From assembly GCA_965220895.1 (NCBI GenBank), contig OZ244850.1, positions 1,905,453 to 1,969,452 on the forward strand: a DNA stretch of 64,000 bases, given 5' to 3'. Shown here piece after piece: positions 37,940-47,098 of this stretch (its first letter is position 1; every line of letters begins with the position of its first letter). Source of the stretch: WTFY01 sp965220895. Its GTDB lineage: Bacteria > Pseudomonadota > Gammaproteobacteria > UBA4575. The notes under the pieces were generated by a model, which was not told the DNA's origin, made no database searches, and saw only the letters and a program-made list of their open reading frames with translations. Both the position numbers and the translations under genes were made by a program.

Positions 37940-38970
37940 GCGAGCGGCCGGTGCAAGCACATCACGGGGTCATCGCGATTGTCCTGCTCGCCTTGATCGT
38001 GCTGACCGCCTATTTCAAGGACTATGCCCAACGTCCGCTATCCGTTGACTCGGAGCAAGTGAAACTGGTGATTGTCCCGGGCACGAGCTTTCGGGAAATC
38101 ACCCGCCAGCTCCACGAGGCCGGCATCCTATCCGACCGCTGGAGCTGGGATACCTTTGCACGTATCAGCGGTGCGGCCCACGAGATCAAGGCCGGCGAAT
38201 ATCTGCTCGTGACGACGCTGAGCCCGCGAGAGCTGCTGCACAAACTGGTGCAGGGGGAGGGCACGCAGTTTGCCGTGACGGTGATTGAGGGCTCCACGTT
38301 CGGACAGCTCTGGAAGGCCGTCCAGGAGAATGACAAGATCACCAAGACCGTGAGTTCACCGGAAGAGTTGCTCACCAGACTGGATCTGAAGAGCAGCCAC
38401 CCCGAAGGGCGGTTTTTCCCCGATACCTACCGCTTCTCGCCCGGTGTCACCGACGTACAGTTTTTCCGACATCTGGCACAACACATGCAGTCGGTGCTCG
38501 ATGAAGAGTGGGCCAGGAAAAAACCGGGGCTCCCCATCCACACCCAGGACGAAGCCCTGGTCCTTGCCTCCATTATCGAGAAGGAAACCACGGTGGAGTA
38601 CGAGCGCTCCATGATATCCGCCGTTTTCACCACCCGCCTGAAGCGCGGCATGCGACTGCAAGCCGACCCGACGGTGATCTACGGCATGGGAGATGCCTTT
38701 GAGGGAAACATCCGCCGCAAGGACCTGAAAATGGACACACCTTACAACACCTACATACACAAGGGCCTTCCGCCCACGCCGATCGCACTGCCTGGCCGTG
38801 CCTCCATCGCGGCTGCACTGAACCCGGCGGACAGCGAGATGATGTTTTTTGTTGCCAAGCGAGATGGCACACACCACTTTTCTTCGACCTACTCGGAACA
38901 CCGCAAGGCGGTCATCCGTTACCAACTCAAGGGCTGCAAGAACTGTTATGGTGGAGATCCCGGCAACTGA
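37936..38970 (+). CDS. mltG: MltG, endolytic murein transglycosylase
   Basis: A 344-residue inner-membrane protein that cuts nascent glycan strands and is thought to set their length. It has one N-terminal helix (GVIAIVLLALIVLTAYF), a LysM-like region (VKLVIVPGTSFREITRQL) and the YceG catalytic domain with the Glu in LASIIEKETTVEYE and the LQADPTVIYG block. It appears to start at TTG 37936, overlapping the pabC stop; GTG 37951 is a second possibility. Coupling to pabC is likely. Confidence 0.93.
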   Translation: MSERPVQAHHGVIAIVLLALIVLTAYFKDYAQRPLSVDSEQVKLVIVPGTSFREITRQLHEAGILSDRWSWDTFARISGAAHEIKAGEYLLVTTLSPRELLHKLVQGEGTQFAVTVIEGSTFGQLWKAVQENDKITKTVSSPEELLTRLDLKSSHPEGRFFPDTYRFSPGVTDVQFFRHLAQHMQSVLDEEWARKKPGLPIHTQDEALVLASIIEKETTVEYERSMISAVFTTRLKRGMRLQADPTVIYGMGDAFEGNIRRKDLKMDTPYNTYIHKGLPPTPIALPGRASIAAALNPADSEMMFFVAKRDGTHHFSSTYSEHRKAVIRYQLKGCKNCYGGDPGN

Positions 38971-39002
38971 GAGGTTGGAACAGGGTGAATACCGGTCGAA
39001 CA

Positions 39003-39626
39003 ATGCGCGGAAAATTCATTACTTTCGAGGGCACGGAAGGCACCGGCAAGACGACGCAGACCGGGCTCTTGAAGGAATACCTGCATTCACGGGAACTCGA
39101 TGTGCGGGTCACGCGAGAGCCTGGCGGCACCCGGGTCGGAGAGCAGGTCCGGGACGTGCTGCTGGAGCCAACGGCCGTCCCGCTGGATGCCCGTACGGAG
39201 TTGTTGCTGATGTTTTCGGCGCGCGCCCAGCATCTTGCGGAAGTCGTCTACCCGGCACTGCAGGAGGGTGCCTGGGTCCTGTGTGACCGGTTTACGGATG
39301 CCAGCTATGCCTACCAGGGCGGTGGGCGCGGTATACCCGATTCCGACATCAAGAAAATCGAGTCGGTGGTTCACCCGGGCTTTCAGCCGGACCTGACCTT
39401 CGTGCTGACCTGTACACTGGAAACGGCGATGCAACGCGTCAACAGCCGCGGTGAAAAGGATCGCTTCGAAAGTGAGTCACAGGATTTCTTCGAGCGTGTG
39501 CAGGCCGCCTACCACAAGCGTGCCGAGCAGGACCCGGATCGTTTTGCCGTGATCGATACCGAACCGGAAATCGAGCGGGTCGCATCGCGCATCCGGCAAA
39601 CCGTCGATTCAAGGTTTTCCCTGTAA
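39003..39626 (+). CDS. tmk: Tmk, thymidylate kinase
   Basis: Phosphorylates dTMP to dTDP. The 207-residue product has the P-loop FEGTEGTGKTTQ, the DR(Y/F) motif in CDRFTDASYAYQGGGRG and TREPGGTRVGEQVR. ATG 39003 matches the E. coli start (MRSKYI); an upstream in-frame GTG at 38985 has GAGG 10 nt before it and could be used instead. It sits between mltG and holB as in E. coli. Confidence 0.96.
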   Translation: MRGKFITFEGTEGTGKTTQTGLLKEYLHSRELDVRVTREPGGTRVGEQVRDVLLEPTAVPLDARTELLLMFSARAQHLAEVVYPALQEGAWVLCDRFTDASYAYQGGGRGIPDSDIKKIESVVHPGFQPDLTFVLTCTLETAMQRVNSRGEKDRFESESQDFFERVQAAYHKRAEQDPDRFAVIDTEPEIERVASRIRQTVDSRFSL

Positions 39627-39644
39627 GTCGGAGGTAGCGCGGTG

Positions 39645-40649
39645 ATGTATCCCTGGCAGGCGGACGCGTGGCAGCAGTACGTGGACTACCTGGTCAATGA
39701 GCGCCTGACCCATGCCATTCTTGTGTCCGGCCCGGCGGCCATTGGCAAGCTGGAATTTTGCCGGACCTATGTCCAACGGATGAATTGCACAAGACCGGAT
39801 TCACACGGACATCCCTGCGGGACCTGCGACAACTGCCGCCTGATCCTGGCGAGGACCCATCCGGATGTGCGCTTTATCAATATGGAGGAAGCCGGGGCAG
39901 CGGACAGGTCCGAACAGATCCGGGTCGATGACATCCGCGAGATCAACCGCTTCATGGCACTCAGCCGCCAACAGGGGAAGTTCAAGGTGGTGTGCATCAA
40001 CCACGCACACAGGATGAACATCAACGCGGCCAATGCGTTGCTGAAGACCCTGGAAGAGCCGCCCCCGGGCTCCGTTCTTTTCCTGGTCAGCCATCGCCCC
40101 GAGAGTTTGCCCGCCACCATCCGAAGCCGCTGTCAGACCTGGAGGTTCAGTGTGCCCGATTCCGCACCGGCCCTGCACTGGCTGCAGGAAAAAGCGCCCG
40201 GGCCCGCATGGCAGGACCTGCTCGGCGCTTGCGGGGGACGACCGTTACTCGCATGGGAGTCGCACGACAGTGGACTGGGCAAGACACGCACTGCCTTTTA
40301 TGAACAGCTGCTTGCGTTGATGACGGGCCGGGAAACCGTGACCGGAATATCTTCCAGGCTCAAAAATGAAGACCCGGAAAGAATCATCGAGTGGCTACAG
40401 GCCTGGTGCGGTGATCTGATTCGCTGCTGTTTCAAGGAGCATCCCGAGACCATTGAAAATCCGGATGTGCTTGAAGACCTGCAGAACCTGGCGCAGCAGG
40501 CGACCCCCCAATGCCTGTTCGATTGCCTGGACCGGCTTGCCGAGTCCAGGCGCATCACCAGCGCCTCGATGAACCAGCGCCTGTTTATCGAGAACATGCT
40601 GATTCAGTGTCAGCAATCCCTGCAGTCGCCGTCCTTGCAGGGACGGTGA
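39645..40649 (+). CDS. holB: HolB, DNA polymerase III delta-prime subunit
   Basis: A 334-residue clamp-loader subunit. The N-terminal AAA-like domain has a degenerate P-loop (GPAAIGKLEF), expected because delta-prime does not hydrolyse ATP. The zinc module has four cysteines in CTRPDSHGHPCGTCDNC, and the SRC-type motif is in TIRSRCQTWRF. The ATG at 39645 has GGAGG 9 nt upstream; GTG 39642 is the alternative. In many relatives a PilZ or tatD gene follows, but here sucA does. Confidence 0.95.
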   Translation: MYPWQADAWQQYVDYLVNERLTHAILVSGPAAIGKLEFCRTYVQRMNCTRPDSHGHPCGTCDNCRLILARTHPDVRFINMEEAGAADRSEQIRVDDIREINRFMALSRQQGKFKVVCINHAHRMNINAANALLKTLEEPPPGSVLFLVSHRPESLPATIRSRCQTWRFSVPDSAPALHWLQEKAPGPAWQDLLGACGGRPLLAWESHDSGLGKTRTAFYEQLLALMTGRETVTGISSRLKNEDPERIIEWLQAWCGDLIRCCFKEHPETIENPDVLEDLQNLAQQATPQCLFDCLDRLAESRRITSASMNQRLFIENMLIQCQQSLQSPSLQGR

Positions 40650-40708
40650 AGACCGCTGCATCCTTTCAGGCATTCGACGATTGTGCAATGCCCGTGCCTG
40701 ATCTTCTA

Positions 40709-40714
40709 TATAAT
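40709..40714 (+). promoter_or_regulatory. Candidate -10 element of a promoter for sucA-sucB-lpdA
   Basis: A perfect TATAAT lies 36 nt before the sucA ATG in the 100-nt gap after holB. No good -35 hexamer is present 16-18 nt upstream, so an activator may be needed. Confidence 0.4.
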
Positions 40715-40749
40715 ATGACAGGCGAAACACCGGGTACTTCTTGAGGCAA

Positions 40750-43647
40750 ATGAAAAAAGACTGGCTTTTGTTATCAGGCGGTGAACAACTCAATAGCGGG
40801 AGTGTTTCCTACATCGAAAGCCTTTACGAAGAGTATCTGGCCCACCCGGATTCCGTTCCTGCCTCATGGCAAAAAGTTTTCAGCGCACTCGAGGCTGACC
40901 CCCTCCAGGCTTCATCGTCCCCTGCGGATTTTGAGCACGGCGACACGGACTTCACGCTGGGATTTGACGAGGACACCTTTGAGCAGTCGGTGGACGTATT
41001 CGGCCTGATCGCCGCGGTCGAGCGCATGGCGGAATACCGGGACGAGCTGAACCGCAAGCAGGTGGACGTGGTCCGCCTGATCAGTGCCTACCGGTATCTC
41101 GGTCACCGCCAGGCTGACATCGACCCGCTGAATGCGTCCCTGCGCCCCGACATCCCGGAGCTCAGTCCGGAGTTTCATGACCTGAGCCACAAGGACATGG
41201 ACACAGTCTTTGAAACGGGCGGCCTCGGTGACGTCAAGCATGCCCCGCTGAGAGAGATCCTCAGCATGCTCTCGGTGACCTACTGCGGTACCATCGGCTC
41301 GGAATTCAAGCATATTTCGTCTCTGGAACAGAAGGAATGGATCCAGCGGCGCCTGGAGCAGTTTCACTTTGCGCCCGAGCTGTCCGACAAGCGCAAAAGA
41401 AGAATACTGGAGATCCTGATTTCGGCGAAATCGCTGGAAGTGTACCTGCACAAGAAGTACGTCGGTCAAAAGCGGTTTTCCCTGGAGGGCGGACTCAGCC
41501 TGATTCCCATCATCAATGAGCTGATCAAAAGCGGCGGTCGTCATCACGTACGGGAAGTCATTCTGGGGATGGCGCACCGCGGGCGTCTCAACATGCTGGT
41601 TAACATCCTCGGCAAGAACCCGGAAACGCTGTTCAGGGAATTCGAGGACAAGCTCGGCCCCGAGCAGGGTTCGGGAGACGTCAAGTACCACAAGGGGTTT
41701 TCATCGGACCTTGCCACCGAGCATGGAGCGGTCCATACCGTGCTGTCCTTCAATCCCTCCCACCTTGAAGCCATCAATCCCGTGGTCGCGGGTTCGGTAC
41801 GTGCACGCCAGGAACGCCGTGGCGACACCAGCCGCAAGGAAGTGGTTCCGATCCTGATCCATGGGGACGCCGCCATCGCAGGCCAGGGCGTGGTGATGGA
41901 AACCCTGAACCTGTCCAAGACGCGGGGATACAGTACGGGAGGGACCATTCACGTCGTGGTGAACAACCAGATCGGGTTCACGACCAGCGACCCCCTGGAC
42001 TCGAGGTCCACGCTGTACTGTTCGGACGTGGCCAAGGTCGTGCAGGCCCCCGTGTTTCATGTCAACGGCGACGATCCGGAGGCCGCGGTGTTCACCGCCC
42101 AGCTTGCCATGGACTACCGCATGAAGTTCAACTGCGACGTGGTCATCGACATGGTCTGCTACCGCCAGCACGGACACAACGAGGCGGACGAGCCGGCCGT
42201 GACCCAGCCGATCATGTACCGGAGTATCCGCAACCAGCCCGGCGTGACCCGGATCTACGCGGACCAGCTGGTGGAAAACGGAACGATTTCCCCGTCCAGG
42301 GTCAAGGCGCTGGAAACCAAGTACCTGAACCGCCTTCAGAAAGGGCAGCGCGTGTGTGGGCCCATCGCCAAGAAAACGGAATCGGACTACCTCGTGGACT
42401 ACAGGCCCTTTCTCGGCACGGGCTGGCGTGAACCGGCCAGCACCTGTATCAGCAAAGAGCGCATCCGCACGCTCACGCAACGACTGACCACCGTTCCCGA
42501 AGGTTTTGCGCTGCATCGCATTGTGCAGAAGATCGTGCAGTCACGAAAGCAGATGGGCGATGGCGAGCTGCCGGCGGACTGGGGCTTTGGCGAGAATCTC
42601 GCCTATGCGTCGTTGCTCCAGGACGGTTATCCGGTGCGCCTGTCCGGGCAGGACTGCGTGCGCGGTACCTTTTTCCACAGGCACGTCGGCTTTCATGACC
42701 AGGACACCGGAGAGGTGTACATCCCCCTGCAGCACATCGCCGAGGATCAGCCGCTGTTTCTGCCGATCAACTCGCTGCTCTCCGAAGAAGCGGTGCTGGG
42801 ATTCGAGGTCGGCTACAGCACGACCGAACCGGAGAGCCTGGTGATCTGGGAGGCGCAGTTCGGTGATTTTGCCAACAATGCGCAGGTCTACGTGGACCAG
42901 TTCCTGAGTTCTTCAGAGGCCAAGTGGCAACGCTACTGCGGATTGGTGATGCTGCTTCCCCATGGTTATGACGGCCAGGGCCCGGAACACTCCTCCGCGC
43001 GGCTGGAACGCTACCTGCAGCTGTGCGCCGAAGAAAACATACAGGTCTGCATGCCGAGCACGCCCGCGCAGATCTTTCATCTCTTGCGCAGGCAAATGAT
43101 ACGGCCCTATCGCAAGCCCCTGATCGTGATGACTCCGAAGAACATCCTGCGGGACGTCGATGCATCCTCGCCGATCAGCGAATTCAGCGAGGGCGGGTTC
43201 CAGGTGGTGATTGATGCCGCCGGGAACCTGAAGACGAAAAGCGTCCGAAAAATCATCTTGTGTGCAGGCAAATTGTATTACGAGTTGCTGCGTGCATACC
43301 GGGAGCACAAGATCACCGACACGGCTATCGTGCGGATCGAACAGCTGTATCCGTTCCCGCTGGAAGAGGTGAAGCAGATCATGGGCAAGTATTCGGGGGT
43401 TCGTGAAATCGTCTGGGCCCAGGAGGAACCGCGCAACCAGGGTGCGTGGTACTACATGCAGTCCAGGCGTCACCTGAAGGCATGCCTGAAGAAAAACCAG
43501 CAGTTGCGTTATGCAGGCAGGTCCTACTCGGCCTCCCCGGCAGCCGGTTCCCTGCAGGTTCATCGCAGACAGCAGCTCGCACTCATCAACGATGCACTGG
43601 GCATTTCGAAACCGGTCGTTCGCAAACCCTCCCTGAGGGCGGTGTGA
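40750..43647 (+). CDS. sucA: SucA, 2-oxoglutarate dehydrogenase E1
   Basis: A 965-residue thiamine diphosphate enzyme that decarboxylates 2-oxoglutarate and transfers succinyl to SucB lipoyl groups. The N-terminal E2-binding segment (SVSYIESLYEEYLAHPDSVPASW in part), the EVILGMAHRGRLNML block, the ThDP motif region beginning GDAAIAGQGVVMETLN and YRQHGHNEADEP are typical. E. coli SucA is 933 residues. Translation starts at ATG 40750 after a TTGAGG. sdhCDAB and sucCD, neighbours in E. coli, are not in the window. Confidence 0.97.
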   Translation: MKKDWLLLSGGEQLNSGSVSYIESLYEEYLAHPDSVPASWQKVFSALEADPLQASSSPADFEHGDTDFTLGFDEDTFEQSVDVFGLIAAVERMAEYRDELNRKQVDVVRLISAYRYLGHRQADIDPLNASLRPDIPELSPEFHDLSHKDMDTVFETGGLGDVKHAPLREILSMLSVTYCGTIGSEFKHISSLEQKEWIQRRLEQFHFAPELSDKRKRRILEILISAKSLEVYLHKKYVGQKRFSLEGGLSLIPIINELIKSGGRHHVREVILGMAHRGRLNMLVNILGKNPETLFREFEDKLGPEQGSGDVKYHKGFSSDLATEHGAVHTVLSFNPSHLEAINPVVAGSVRARQERRGDTSRKEVVPILIHGDAAIAGQGVVMETLNLSKTRGYSTGGTIHVVVNNQIGFTTSDPLDSRSTLYCSDVAKVVQAPVFHVNGDDPEAAVFTAQLAMDYRMKFNCDVVIDMVCYRQHGHNEADEPAVTQPIMYRSIRNQPGVTRIYADQLVENGTISPSRVKALETKYLNRLQKGQRVCGPIAKKTESDYLVDYRPFLGTGWREPASTCISKERIRTLTQRLTTVPEGFALHRIVQKIVQSRKQMGDGELPADWGFGENLAYASLLQDGYPVRLSGQDCVRGTFFHRHVGFHDQDTGEVYIPLQHIAEDQPLFLPINSLLSEEAVLGFEVGYSTTEPESLVIWEAQFGDFANNAQVYVDQFLSSSEAKWQRYCGLVMLLPHGYDGQGPEHSSARLERYLQLCAEENIQVCMPSTPAQIFHLLRRQMIRPYRKPLIVMTPKNILRDVDASSPISEFSEGGFQVVIDAAGNLKTKSVRKIILCAGKLYYELLRAYREHKITDTAIVRIEQLYPFPLEEVKQIMGKYSGVREIVWAQEEPRNQGAWYYMQSRRHLKACLKKNQQLRYAGRSYSASPAAGSLQVHRRQQLALINDALGISKPVVRKPSLRAV

Positions 43648-43681
43648 TGGTACCGGGTTGCAGGCCAGGCAGGGTGGTGGC

Positions 43682-44971
43682 ATGAAGGTAGACGTGACGG
43701 TTCCGGAGCTGGCCGAATCGATCACCGAGGCCGTGGTCGGGACCTGGCTGAAACAGCAGGGTGATGCGGTGGAAGAAGGCGAGCAGCTGGTCGATATCGA
43801 AACGGACAAGGTGATCCTGGAGATCACGGCACCCCAAAGCGGCCAGCTCGTATCCATCGACAAGCAGACCGGTGACGACGTGCAGAGCAACGAAGTCCTG
43901 GGCGTGATCGACACCGGAAAGCGCGGCACCAAGTCTTCCAGGGCAACCGCCAAGCCATCGAGCGAGCCCGCGGCTCCGCCCGCACAGGAGGAGGCGTCTG
44001 CAAGTGCCGCGGCAGCTCCCGAGGCTGCCCGTGAACCCGAGAAACCTGCGCCTTCGAAGACCAGCCCGGCCGTTCGAAAACTGGCCGCAGAACACGGGAT
44101 CGACCTGCAGGAGGTCAAGAGCACCGGAAAGGGTGGCCGGGTGACCAAGGAAGATGTCCAGGCCCATATCCAGGCGAGGCAGGAACAAGACGAAGCGGTT
44201 CAGGTGCCGGCGGCCGATCCTGTACCCCGGCCCGACACGGCTCCACTGCCGGATGCACCGCCACCGGGCGGTCGGCAGGTCCGGCGGATGCCCATGACCG
44301 CGTTACGCAAAAGCATCGCAAGACGCCTAGTGAGTGCCCAGAAGCAAAGTGCCATGTTGACGACGTTCAATGAAGTCAACATGAAAAATATCATGGAGTT
44401 GCGGAAAAATTATAAGGAGGATTTTCAGAATTCGCACGGGGTCAAGCTGGGCTTCATGTCCTTTTTCATCAAGGCGGTCATTGACGCCTTGAAGGCCTTT
44501 CCCGTCATCAATGCCTCCGTCGACGGGGATGACATCGTCTACCACGAGTACTTCGACATCGGGGTTGCGGTCAGCACCGAGCGTGGCCTGATTGTTCCGG
44601 TGATCCGTGATGCAAGCGGGCTTTCCTTTGCCGGGGTCGAGAGCAGGATCGTGGATTTCGCCACCCGGGCGCGTGAAAACAAGGTTACCATCGAGGAACT
44701 CACCGGTGGGACCTTCACGATCACCAACGGGGGCATATTCGGCTCGATGATGTCCACGCCCATCGTCAACCCGCCACAAAGTGCCATTCTGGGGATGCAT
44801 GCCATACAGGACCGCCCGGTGGCACACGACGGCGAGCTCCGGATTGCGCCCATGATGTACCTGGCCCTCAGCTACGACCACCGGATCATCGACGGCAGGG
44901 AGGCCGTGCAGTTCCTGAACCATGTGAAAAACATCATCGAGGATCCGGTCCGGCTTCTGCTGCAGGCCTGA
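43682..44971 (+). CDS. sucB: SucB, dihydrolipoyl succinyltransferase E2
   Basis: A 429-residue E2 subunit of the 2-oxoglutarate dehydrogenase complex. A lipoyl domain (lipoylated Lys in ETDKVILEI) is followed by an Ala/Pro/Glu-rich linker, a peripheral-subunit-binding domain (SPAVRKLAAEHGIDL), a second linker and the catalytic domain with the His/Asp motif in SYDHRIIDGREA. The ATG at 43682 lies 35 nt after sucA; upstream codons give a non-family leader. lpdA follows after 12 nt. Confidence 0.97.
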   Translation: MKVDVTVPELAESITEAVVGTWLKQQGDAVEEGEQLVDIETDKVILEITAPQSGQLVSIDKQTGDDVQSNEVLGVIDTGKRGTKSSRATAKPSSEPAAPPAQEEASASAAAAPEAAREPEKPAPSKTSPAVRKLAAEHGIDLQEVKSTGKGGRVTKEDVQAHIQARQEQDEAVQVPAADPVPRPDTAPLPDAPPPGGRQVRRMPMTALRKSIARRLVSAQKQSAMLTTFNEVNMKNIMELRKNYKEDFQNSHGVKLGFMSFFIKAVIDALKAFPVINASVDGDDIVYHEYFDIGVAVSTERGLIVPVIRDASGLSFAGVESRIVDFATRARENKVTIEELTGGTFTITNGGIFGSMMSTPIVNPPQSAILGMHAIQDRPVAHDGELRIAPMMYLALSYDHRIIDGREAVQFLNHVKNIIEDPVRLLLQA

Positions 44972-44983
44972 TCCGGTTTTGAC

Positions 44984-46399
44984 ATGCCGCAGTATCAAGT
45001 CATCGTGATTGGTGCCGGGCCCGCAGGCTACGTGTGCGCGATACGCTGTGCCCAGATGGGCTTCAAGGTCGCTTGCATCGACAAGTGGGTCAATGCCAGG
45101 GGAAAACCGGCACTGGGTGGTACCTGTCTGAACGTGGGCTGCATCCCGTCCAAGGCCCTGCTCGATTCGACCCACCATGCCTACTTTCTGCGTGAACACG
45201 CCGGTCGACACGGCCTGAAGATTTCCGGGCTTGAAGTCGACGTTCCCACCATGCAGAAGCGCAAGGACAAAGTTGTGCAAACCCTGACCCGGGGAGTCGC
45301 GAGCTTGCTCAAAAAGAACAAGGTCGACGTGTATGTCGGCACGGCCCGATTTTTAGGCGGACAGCAAGTTCACGTCGAACAGCTGGATGGCTCATCCCTG
45401 AAGCTGCAGGGTGAGCATATCGTCATTGCCAGCGGGTCGAAGCCAAGCATTTTGTCGGATATCAACATTGACAATGATCAGGTACTCGATTCGACCGGGG
45501 CGCTGAGCCTGCAGGAGATACCGGAGAGGCTGGGCATCATCGGGGCAGGGGTCATTGGACTGGAAATGGGCAGTGTGTGGAATCGCCTGGGTTCAGAAGT
45601 GATTATCCTCGAAGCGCTGCCGGAATTTTTACCAACCGCCGATCACACGATCAGCAAGGAGGCATTTAAGATTCTCGGCAAGCAGGGGCTGGATATCCGG
45701 TTGAATTGCCGGGTCCAGGAAGTGCAGGTGAGCGGTGACAAGGTTGCGGTCAGCTACAGCCTGAATGGTGCCGAACAGCTTCTCGAGGTTAGCAAGCTAG
45801 TCGTTGCGGTGGGGCGCATGGCCAACACGGAGGATCTGGACCTCGACGCCGTGAACATCAGCACGGATCAAAAGGGTTTCATCGAGGCGGATGCACGCTG
45901 GCAGACGTCAGCGGAAAATATCTACGCGATCGGCGATGTCGTCGGTGGAGCGATGCTCGCGCACAAGGGTTCCGAGGAAGGCATGGCGCTTGCGGAGCAA
46001 CTTGCAGGCCAGCATGCCCACATCAACTATGATGCAGTTCCGTGGGTCGTCTACACCTGGCCGGAAATCGCATGGGTCGGGCAAACCGAGCAGCAGTGCA
46101 AGAGCGGCGGCATTGCATGTCGCACAGGAGAATTCCCGTTCAGGGCGTTAGGGCGTGCGCATGCGATGGATGATACCGAAGGTCTGTTCAAGATTGTTTG
46201 CGAGCAGGGAAGCGACAGGATCCTGGGAGCCCATATCCTGGGGCCGTATGCATCCGAACTGATCTGCGAAGCGGTGGTGGCCATGGAGTCGGAACTTTGT
46301 GCCGAGGATCTTGCCCGCATGGTGCATGCCCATCCGAGCTTGTCGGAAGGCATGCATGAGGCAGCCCTTGCAACCGATAAGCGTGCGATCCATTTCTAG
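44984..46399 (+). CDS. lpdA: LpdA, dihydrolipoamide dehydrogenase E3
   Basis: A 471-residue FAD flavoprotein that reoxidises lipoyl groups with NAD. FAD binding is VIGAGPAGYVCAIR, the redox-active disulfide is in GGTCLNVGCIPSKALL, NAD binding is IIGAGVIGLEMGSVW, and the catalytic His-Glu pair lies in VHAHPSLSEGMHE. It closes the suc operon. The gene could also serve other 2-oxoacid dehydrogenases. Confidence 0.97.
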   Translation: MPQYQVIVIGAGPAGYVCAIRCAQMGFKVACIDKWVNARGKPALGGTCLNVGCIPSKALLDSTHHAYFLREHAGRHGLKISGLEVDVPTMQKRKDKVVQTLTRGVASLLKKNKVDVYVGTARFLGGQQVHVEQLDGSSLKLQGEHIVIASGSKPSILSDINIDNDQVLDSTGALSLQEIPERLGIIGAGVIGLEMGSVWNRLGSEVIILEALPEFLPTADHTISKEAFKILGKQGLDIRLNCRVQEVQVSGDKVAVSYSLNGAEQLLEVSKLVVAVGRMANTEDLDLDAVNISTDQKGFIEADARWQTSAENIYAIGDVVGGAMLAHKGSEEGMALAEQLAGQHAHINYDAVPWVVYTWPEIAWVGQTEQQCKSGGIACRTGEFPFRALGRAHAMDDTEGLFKIVCEQGSDRILGAHILGPYASELICEAVVAMESELCAEDLARMVHAHPSLSEGMHEAALATDKRAIHF

Positions 46400-46806
46400 T
46401 GAACACCGTCGAACTTCCGCAGGGTGAGTAGCGCTTTGTGACAGGAAAATGACAGCGTCGTAAATGTATAGACACTTTAAAACTTTTCGTGCATTATTGG
46501 TGAGCGATCGGTTCCTGCCCACGATCGTTAGAGGCAGGCAGAAGCATTGAATGTATGGTTTCCAGCTTTCATGAAGGTTATGCACCAGATCTGAAGTAAC
46601 TTCAGATTTGCGCATCCTGTTCGTATTCACTTCTAAAGCAACTCCCTTGAGTCTTTGTTTCCCAAAGTTTTTGTATTTTAGTTAGTCATGCGAGTTTCAC
46701 ATGTAGGGCAGTACAGCCAGACAATATTTTGATCATCATCGATTGATTCGTGTGCTGGTTTCTGGGTGATGTTAATACTAACGGTACACATGCTATAGGA
46801 GAAAGA
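46400..46806. other. 407-nt intergenic region, AT-rich, containing a 19-bp palindrome
   Basis: No gene is evident. At 46589-46607 lies a perfect inverted repeat, ATCTGAAGT and ACTTCAGAT around one A, suited to a dimeric regulator. The downstream part is AT-rich and ends with the strong ribosome site AGGAGAAAG of the RRM gene. A long leader is usual for cold-inducible RNA-binding protein genes, so a folded 5' UTR is possible. No T-rich terminator for lpdA is visible. Confidence 0.5.
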
Positions 46807-47067
46807 ATGAACATTTATATCGGTAATTTGCCTTACAGCATCTCTGAAGATGAATTGCGGGAGTTGTTTGCTGCGCATGGCGAAGTGAAGAATGCAAGCA
46901 TCATCATGGACAGGGAATCAGGCCGTTCCAAAGGGTTTGGTTTTGTCGAAATGCCGGACAAGGCACAAGGCGAAAGTGCAATCAGTGCACTGAATGAATC
47001 CAACGTGCAGGGACGCAATGTCAGGGTCAACGAGGCACGCCCCCGACCGGACAGAGGTCCGCGTTAA
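46807..47067 (+). CDS. RRM-domain RNA-binding protein
   Basis: An 86-residue protein made of one RNA recognition motif. RNP2 is IYIGNLPY at residues 3-10 and RNP1 is KGFGFVEM at about residue 41; the tail is rich in Arg, Pro and Gly (ARPRPDRGPR). Such small proteins in cyanobacteria and proteobacteria are often cold-induced RNA chaperones. AGGAG 7 nt upstream fixes the ATG at 46807. A weak stem-loop (GGGAA/TTCCC at about 47083-47094) lies downstream. Confidence 0.93.
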   Translation: MNIYIGNLPYSISEDELRELFAAHGEVKNASIIMDRESGRSKGFGFVEMPDKAQGESAISALNESNVQGRNVRVNEARPRPDRGPR

Positions 47068-47098
47068 GCCAGAGCCCTGAACAGGGAAGTTTCCCCTT

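Noticed and set aside
39717..39770. Degenerate P-loop of HolB as a sign of gene decay
   Set aside because: Delta-prime subunits normally lack ATPase activity and have imperfect P-loops; the zinc module and the remaining sequence are intact.
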